A stretch of 19,495 bases of DNA from Planctomycetaceae bacterium (GTDB lineage Bacteria; Planctomycetota; Planctomycetia; Pirellulales; UBA1268): contig SXWC01000049.1 in NCBI GenBank assembly GCA_005789975.1, positions 1 through 19,495 of the forward strand, in the 5' to 3' direction. Under the pieces are notes generated by a model. That model had not been told where the DNA came from. It did no database searches and saw nothing but the letters and a program-made list of their open reading frames with translations. The position numbers and the translations under genes are program-made. Shown in pieces: positions 16,004 to 19,495 of this stretch (position 1 is its first letter; each line of letters begins with the position of its first letter).

Positions 16004-16331
16004 GGAGGATCTCGCGATTCGGCGCCTGACGGGTCGGGAAGACACCCATCATAGGGGAATCACGCCATGCAGATCGAGCACGACCAGGGCCATGTTTCAT
16101 GATCGTCTTGGGTGGGCTTGCCCGCTCATACCGCCAGCTCATACCCCGAGACAGCGCCGTAAGGCCCCGAGTGGCGCAGCCAACAGCATCATGAAAGGGA
16201 TCGCCGTGCCGCCGCCCTGTTGCATGCCCTGAGCCTGGCACGAGTGCGGGCGGCAGAGCCGATCTCGCGGGAGGTCATGGTCGGGGCGACCGTGACCGTA
16301 CCTGGGATCGGTCTGAAGGCGATGCTGCCGG
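16004..16331. other. Intergenic region between the adaptor and PEP-CTERM genes
   Basis: These 328 nt hold no gene I can defend. On the plus strand a frame is open for 68 codons (16163-16369), and its end (REVMVGATVTVPGIGLKAML) reads like protein. It lacks a good start, has no recognised family and overlaps the PEP-CTERM gene's 3' end. On the minus strand a 28-codon frame (16139-16225) encodes a hydrophobic peptide. Either could be the remnant of a decayed gene. The adaptor promoter should also lie here; none is obvious. Confidence 0.3.
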
Positions 16332-17153
16332 CTACCCGCGTGGCCCGGCGGGTCGCGACGCGCGGCTGACCCCTTTCCGACGGTGGGCGCGGAGGCAGAC
16401 CAAGCCTCCGATGCCGCCAAGTGCCGCGAGGGCAAGCGTCGAGGGCTCGGGGACGGGAACTGCGAAGTTGAACTGCAAGTCGTTCCTCGTGACCGAGCCG
16501 GTGGGATTCATGTTGAATTCATACTCCAGCCGGCTGATGCCCACCGACGTCTGCAGGCTGACCACGGGATCGAGCGTGGTGGCGAAGGTGCCGGTGACGA
16601 GCGAGCCTGTGGAGCCCCCGAGTGTGTTCCATGTCGGGTAGGTGAGCAGGGCTCCGTCAGGGGTGTTGCCGTTCTGCCGTGAAAAGGTGAGCACCCCGTT
16701 TGCGATCAGGCTGCTGCTCTGGTCGTACGCCCTGATGTTGAGCACTTCGCGGGCGTCGAAGTCGACGAACACGAGGTACGACGACGCCGGCAGCGGCTGC
16801 GAGAAGAGGATCTCCATGGCCACGCTGCTGTCGGGCGTGGTGGTGCGTTGGTAGCCGACCTCGAAGAAGCTCCGCGTGCCGGCGATCCAGTCGGGATTGC
16901 TGACGTTGGTGAGCGGCGTCTCGCCGGCGAAGGTGATCTGCTTGGCTGTGCCGAGCGTGATCCCGCCACCGGGGACACCCGTGTTGATCGTCACCGCATT
17001 GCCCTGAAGGGTCGCCGACGCCGTGGTGCCCGACGTGAGAGCCGCATAGCCCGTGGTCGTCGCGTAGTCGTAGACCGCCGCGTGGGCGGAGAGAGCCCCC
17101 CCGGCCACGATGGCAGCCAGGCTGGCAAACAGGAAATGAACGCGAGGATTCAT
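16332..17153 (-). CDS. PEP-CTERM sorting domain protein
   Basis: This exported protein is probably processed by exosortase and delivered to the cell envelope or extracellular matrix. It has 273 residues; the ATG follows GGGAG at 8-nt spacing. A signal peptide spans residues 1-26 (RVHFLFASLAAIVAGGALSAHA). The middle (about 27-230) is a Thr/Ser/Gly-rich beta domain with few charged residues and no named family; it reads like a lectin- or jelly-roll-type surface domain. The C-terminus has VPEPSTLALAALGGIGGL with the PEP motif at 235-237, a hydrophobic helix and a basic cluster RAHRRK. A 13-residue tail follows the basic cluster, longer than usual, so the stop may have been lost and replaced. No exosortase gene is in the window. 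It diverges from the repeat-protein gene. Confidence 0.88.
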   Translation of the reverse strand: MNPRVHFLFASLAAIVAGGALSAHAAVYDYATTTGYAALTSGTTASATLQGNAVTINTGVPGGGITLGTAKQITFAGETPLTNVSNPDWIAGTRSFFEVGYQRTTTPDSSVAMEILFSQPLPASSYLVFVDFDAREVLNIRAYDQSSSLIANGVLTFSRQNGNTPDGALLTYPTWNTLGGSTGSLVTGTFATTLDPVVSLQTSVGISRLEYEFNMNPTGSVTRNDLQFNFAVPVPEPSTLALAALGGIGGLVCLRAHRRKGVSRASRPAGPRG

Positions 17154-17188
17154 CGTCGGACTCCCGAGACAGTGCAGTGAGTAGACGG

Positions 17189-17216
17189 ATGCTACCATCC
17201 GCGGCCCAAGCGACAA
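17189..17216 (-). promoter_or_regulatory. Candidate promoter of the PEP-CTERM gene
   Basis: On the minus strand TTGTCG (17211-17216) lies 16 nt upstream of TAGCAT (17189-17194); each matches the sigma-70 consensus at four of six positions. Transcription would start near 17182, giving a leader of about 29 nt before the ATG. Confidence 0.38.
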
Positions 17217-17379
17217 ACCTTGCCGCCACGTTTGCGGCCATGATGAACGCTGACCTGCCCGCGTGAAACAAGGCCAATCCGCTCGCCCGCCGCTCGTCGA
17301 ACTGTCACTTGCCGACCTATTCCGAGCCTGCAATCGCGTAGACTTCCGGTCAAACCGCCTTCGGCCGCCAGGTATCACG

Positions 17380-18585
17380 ATGGATCGCCTCACATTCCTG
17401 TCGTTCGTCGCCCTGAGCCTGCTCCACGGCGGGGCTGTGGCCGCGGCCGCGGCGGACGGCTCACCGCCCGAAACGAAGCAGATCACGGAACTCACGCCCG
17501 AGTTTGCCGCCGGGTTGGTTGCCGATCATAAAGACAGGTATCTATGTCTCGATGGCGTGGCGACACTTTCGCCCGAGGTCGCGGCAGCCCTGGCGATGTT
17601 CCAGGGCGAATGGCTTTCCTTGGGCGGTGTCCAGAGCCTCTCGCCGGAAGCTGCCCGGGCCCTGGCCGCGTTCCAGGGGCAGTCGCTGCGGCTGAACGGC
17701 TTGAGGAGCCTCACGCCTGGCACCGCAACCGCGCTCGGACGCTGTGGATGTGAGATCTTGGGCCTCTCCGGACTGGACGCCTTGTCCGCCGAGGAAGCCG
17801 GTGGGCTCGCTGCATTCGGCGGAACGGACATCGACCTGAATCGGGTGACGTCCCTGTCGCCGGAGTCGGCACGAGCGCTGGCGACATTCAGCGGAGAGTC
17901 GATCAGCCTGAGTGGAGTGACGTCCCTCGCACCGGAGTCGGCACGAGCGCTGGCGGAATTCGGCGGCGATCGGCTATGGCTCGACGGCATGACGACGCTC
18001 TCATCCCAAGTCGCCGCGGAACTCGGGAAGTCAAAGGCGCAGCACCTCGTCCTCAACGGTCTGATGTCGCTCACGCCCGAGACGGCCGCCGGGCTGGCCA
18101 CGTTCGCGGGCCGGACTTTGCATCTGCGCCGGCTGACGGGCCTGTCTCCCGAGGCCGCCGAGGCGCTCGCGAGCCTCAAAGCCCGCGCGCTCGCCGTGAC
18201 GGCGCTGGAGGAAAAGCTTGATGCGGTGAAGACGCTGTCGATCGACGATGCCCGGTTGGCGGTGCTGGTATCCCGCGGCCACAAGCAGCCTAACCTGCGC
18301 TACGGCATCAATCTGTACGGGGTCACGGCATTCGACCCAGCCCGTGCGGTCGAGGTCGCCCGAATTCTGGCGACCGCACCCGGCACGGTGATCCTGCCAC
18401 GCCTAAAAAAGATTTCGCCCCGCGCGCTGGAGGCTCTGATCAAGAAGCAGGACGTGATGATTCCCGACATCGACACTCTCGAGGTGCTCCCCGAGCCCGA
18501 CGGCAGCGCGACATCGGACGAGTTCACCGTCCCCGACGGTTTCCGGGATCGCCAGGAGCGGATGTGGCATGAATTTCGCCGGTGA
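17380..18585 (+). CDS. Exported protein of ten 24-residue leucine-rich-like repeats
   Basis: I do not recognise a named function. The protein has 401 residues from the ATG at 17380, with a weak AGG 8 nt upstream; a signal peptide spans about residues 1-25 (FLSFVALSLLHGGAVAAAAA). From Leu38 to about residue 278 there are ten units, beginning at residues 38, 63, 87, 111, 135, 159, 183, 207, 231 and 255. The period is exactly 24 after the first unit (25). The consensus is LSPExAxALAxFxGxxLxLxGlxS: a helix (SPEAARALAAF) followed by a strand (LxLxGL), the outline of a solenoid repeat. A non-repeat C-terminal part of about 120 residues follows. Such repeats are seen in planctomycete secreted proteins of unknown role; binding to a protein or surface is a reasonable guess. 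It is divergent from the PEP-CTERM gene. Confidence 0.85.
   Translation: MDRLTFLSFVALSLLHGGAVAAAAADGSPPETKQITELTPEFAAGLVADHKDRYLCLDGVATLSPEVAAALAMFQGEWLSLGGVQSLSPEAARALAAFQGQSLRLNGLRSLTPGTATALGRCGCEILGLSGLDALSAEEAGGLAAFGGTDIDLNRVTSLSPESARALATFSGESISLSGVTSLAPESARALAEFGGDRLWLDGMTTLSSQVAAELGKSKAQHLVLNGLMSLTPETAAGLATFAGRTLHLRRLTGLSPEAAEALASLKARALAVTALEEKLDAVKTLSIDDARLAVLVSRGHKQPNLRYGINLYGVTAFDPARAVEVARILATAPGTVILPRLKKISPRALEALIKKQDVMIPDIDTLEVLPEPDGSATSDEFTVPDGFRDRQERMWHEFRR
17845..17955 (+). repeat. Recently duplicated 72-bp repeat unit within the solenoid gene
   Basis: A 39-nt block at 17845-17883 recurs at 17917-17955, exactly 72 nt (24 codons) later, with 36 of 39 bases identical. The identity includes synonymous positions, such as the shared CCGGAGTCGGCACGAGCGCT. 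The other units of the gene match mainly at protein level, so these two neighbours appear to be a recent duplication or gene-conversion event. Confidence 0.8.
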
Positions 18586-18600
18586 CCGTCGCCGAGATGG

Positions 18601-18694
18601 GGAAAACTGGGGACGGGAGTGAATAAAAGCGATTCAGCGGTCGGGAGTTAGGTTCGCCCGCAACTCGTTTCGCTCTGACCCCGTCCCCGATTTC
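18601..18694. mobile_element. MITE-like inverted-repeat element (about 94 nt)
   Basis: The left end GGAAAACTGGGGACGGG and the right end, read from the other strand as GGAAATCGGGGACGGGG, are imperfect terminal inverted repeats sharing GGGGACGGG. The interior contains a smaller hairpin, GAGTT (18645-18649) with AACTC (18662-18666), and no coding frame. It sits between the repeat protein and a decayed gene. The layout fits a miniature transposable or REP/RAYT-type element. No clear target-site duplication is visible, and copy number cannot be tested from one window. Confidence 0.45.
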
Positions 18695-18703
18695 CGCGAC
18701 GCT

Positions 18704-19175
18704 TCAGGCCGGGGGTAGATTCTCTAGGTCGAGAAGATCTTTGGGCTTTCCGGCAGCGGCCTTGAGTCGCCGCAGCCAATCGAGCGAAATAAATCGGACG
18801 CCTTCGGCCTCCGGACTCGATGCGAGGAGCGACGCCACCGCCATCCCCGGATGGTAGGGGACGTAATCGAAGAGGTCGACAAAACCGGCAGACGTGCAGA
18901 GCATCATGAGCGGCTGTGAGCGAATGAACGAGGCTGTGACGGGGTAGGTGCGCTCGATCCCCGTGGCCGGAGCGATCTCGTTGCCGATGTATTCGGCTTG
19001 CAGTTCCTCAAGCGCGGCGAGCAATCGCGCCTCGCACTGGCGACCGCACCCAGAGCACGTCGGTGTCTTCCGTGGCGCGCACATAGCCGTGAAAACTCAC
19101 CGCGTGTCCGCCGAGCACGAGAAATGGCACGCCATGCCGGGCGGGGACTTCAAACAGTCGGAAGTCAGGTGCCAT
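18704..19175 (-). pseudogene. Frameshifted nucleotidyltransferase-like gene (AbiEii/DUF6036 type)
   Basis: The ATG at 19175 opens a frame of 55 codons containing FLVLGGHAVSFHGYVRATED and TDVLWVR, the GG-x-AV-x-x-HG-x-x-R-x-T-x-D-x-D pattern of MNT/AbiEii-like nucleotidyltransferases. It hits a stop at 19008-19010. The protein continues in another frame, EARLLAALEELQAEYIGNEI onward, to the stop at 18704, ending KAAAGKPKDLLDLENLPPA, the usual C-terminal motif of this family. The frames join near 19030-19045, needing one extra base or a two-base loss. Whole length would be about 155 residues. Relatives include antitoxin/toxin-like and DUF6036 proteins. It could be a true decayed gene or an assembly error; decay is favoured because the partner frame upstream is also headless. 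Confidence 0.75.
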
Positions 19176-19329
19176 GGGACATCTGCCCGGCGCTGCACGT
19201 GCCCGAGATGTGTCGGGCGAAGAATGCCTCGGGGCCCTGAGCGATCAGGTCCCAGAGTTGCGATTTGTTGTACCAAGCCTTGTCGGCGTGGTGCGCGGCG
19301 TTGGATTCGTGCGAGACGGAGGCTTCTAC
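19165..19329 (-). pseudogene. Headless small partner reading frame abutting the tRNA
   Basis: The frame that ends at 19165 reads HHADKAWYNKSQLWDLIAQG followed by PEAFFARHISG, which looks like real protein. It overlaps the nucleotidyltransferase start by 11 nt, as a translationally coupled first gene would. There is no ATG, GTG or TTG between the tRNA 3' end and this segment, and the frame upstream runs straight into the tRNA, so the 5' part is missing. I do not recognise a family. It is probably the remnant of a two-gene module cut at the tRNA. Confidence 0.55.
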
Positions 19330-19403
19330 TAGCAGCGGCCGGACTTGAACCGGCGACACCCGGCTTATGAAGCCGGTGCTCTAACCAACTGAGCTACGCT
19401 GCC
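19330..19403 (-). tRNA. tRNA with CAU anticodon (elongator Met, or Ile2 if lysidine-modified)
   Basis: The 74-nt cloverleaf is complete. The acceptor stem GGCAGCG pairs with CGCTGCT (the first pair is a G-U wobble), with discriminator A. The D-arm is GCTCAGTTGGTTAGAGC. The anticodon stem CCGGC/GCCGG encloses loop TTCATAA with CAU, and the T-arm GCCGG/CCGGC encloses TTCAAGT. No CCA is encoded. It is not the initiator: the first pair is not mismatched and the anticodon stem lacks the three G-C pairs of initiators. Met and Ile2 cannot be separated by eye. Decayed genes lie directly against its 3' end, a common integration position. Confidence 0.93.
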
Positions 19404-19414
19404 CTGAGGCCGGA

Positions 19415-19443
19415 AATATAGCCTCTGGCAGCCGCGGCGTCAG
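19415..19443 (-). promoter_or_regulatory. Promoter of the CAU tRNA
   Basis: On the minus strand CTGACG (19438-19443, four of six) is followed after exactly 17 nt by TATATT (19415-19420, five of six). The -10 ends 11 nt upstream of the mature tRNA 5' end, so transcription would start a few bases before the tRNA. The short AT-rich patch stands out in this GC-rich sequence. Confidence 0.55.
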
Positions 19444-19495
19444 CCGACCGTGGAAAACCCCGGTGTGTCCGGCCTGTCACCCGATCGACGCGTGC

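Noticed and set aside
17500..18400. CRISPR array suggested by regular repeats
   Set aside because: The repeats are in-frame 72-bp coding units with protein-level conservation, without identical direct repeats separated by unique spacers, and no cas genes are present.
19165..19359. A 64-codon frame starting inside the tRNA
   Set aside because: Its first residues are the translation of the tRNA 3' half, so the apparent start is not real; only the part outside the tRNA is kept, as a headless remnant.

Overview
The window looks like a chromosomal segment of a GC-rich planctomycete, most likely from the Pirellulales. This is inferred from the gene content: a PEP-CTERM protein, a DUF1080 protein, a Tat-exported Gfo/Idh/MocA oxidoreductase, a NagB/PIG-L fusion, and a secreted protein built from 24-residue leucine-rich-like units. 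No rRNA or other marker gene is present to confirm the taxon.

Positions 1-4398 (minus strand) carry a three-gene heavy-metal efflux cluster in the order outer-membrane channel, periplasmic adaptor, RND pump (CzcCBA/CusCBA type). The pump is cut by the left edge of the window. Positions 4636-7927 (minus strand) carry a threonine-aldolase-like PLP enzyme followed by an exported Dcp-like M3 metallopeptidase. G-rich tracts flank the aldolase gene.

Positions 8165-14751 (plus strand) are the metabolic heart of the window. Five closely spaced co-directional genes encode a Tat-exported Gfo/Idh oxidoreductase, a NagB/PIG-L fusion, a cytoplasmic Gfo/Idh oxidoreductase, an exported DUF1080 (3-keto-glycoside hydrolase-like) protein and an NHS-type MFS transporter whose start overlaps the DUF1080 stop. 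The set would fit an oxidise-cleave-import-deaminate route for a glycoside, possibly one containing an amino sugar. That is inference from domains and gene order; the substrate is not visible in the sequence.

Positions 14870-17153 (minus strand) carry an orphan HlyD-type adaptor and a PEP-CTERM surface protein. Diverging from the latter, on the plus strand (17380-18585), is the repeat protein, which shows a recent internal 72-bp unit duplication. The right end (18586-19495) is accessory: a MITE-like inverted-repeat element, a frameshifted AbiEii-like nucleotidyltransferase with a headless partner reading frame, and a CAU-anticodon tRNA with a readable promoter. The two remnants stop right at the 3' end of the tRNA, as expected for decayed cargo next to a tRNA integration site.
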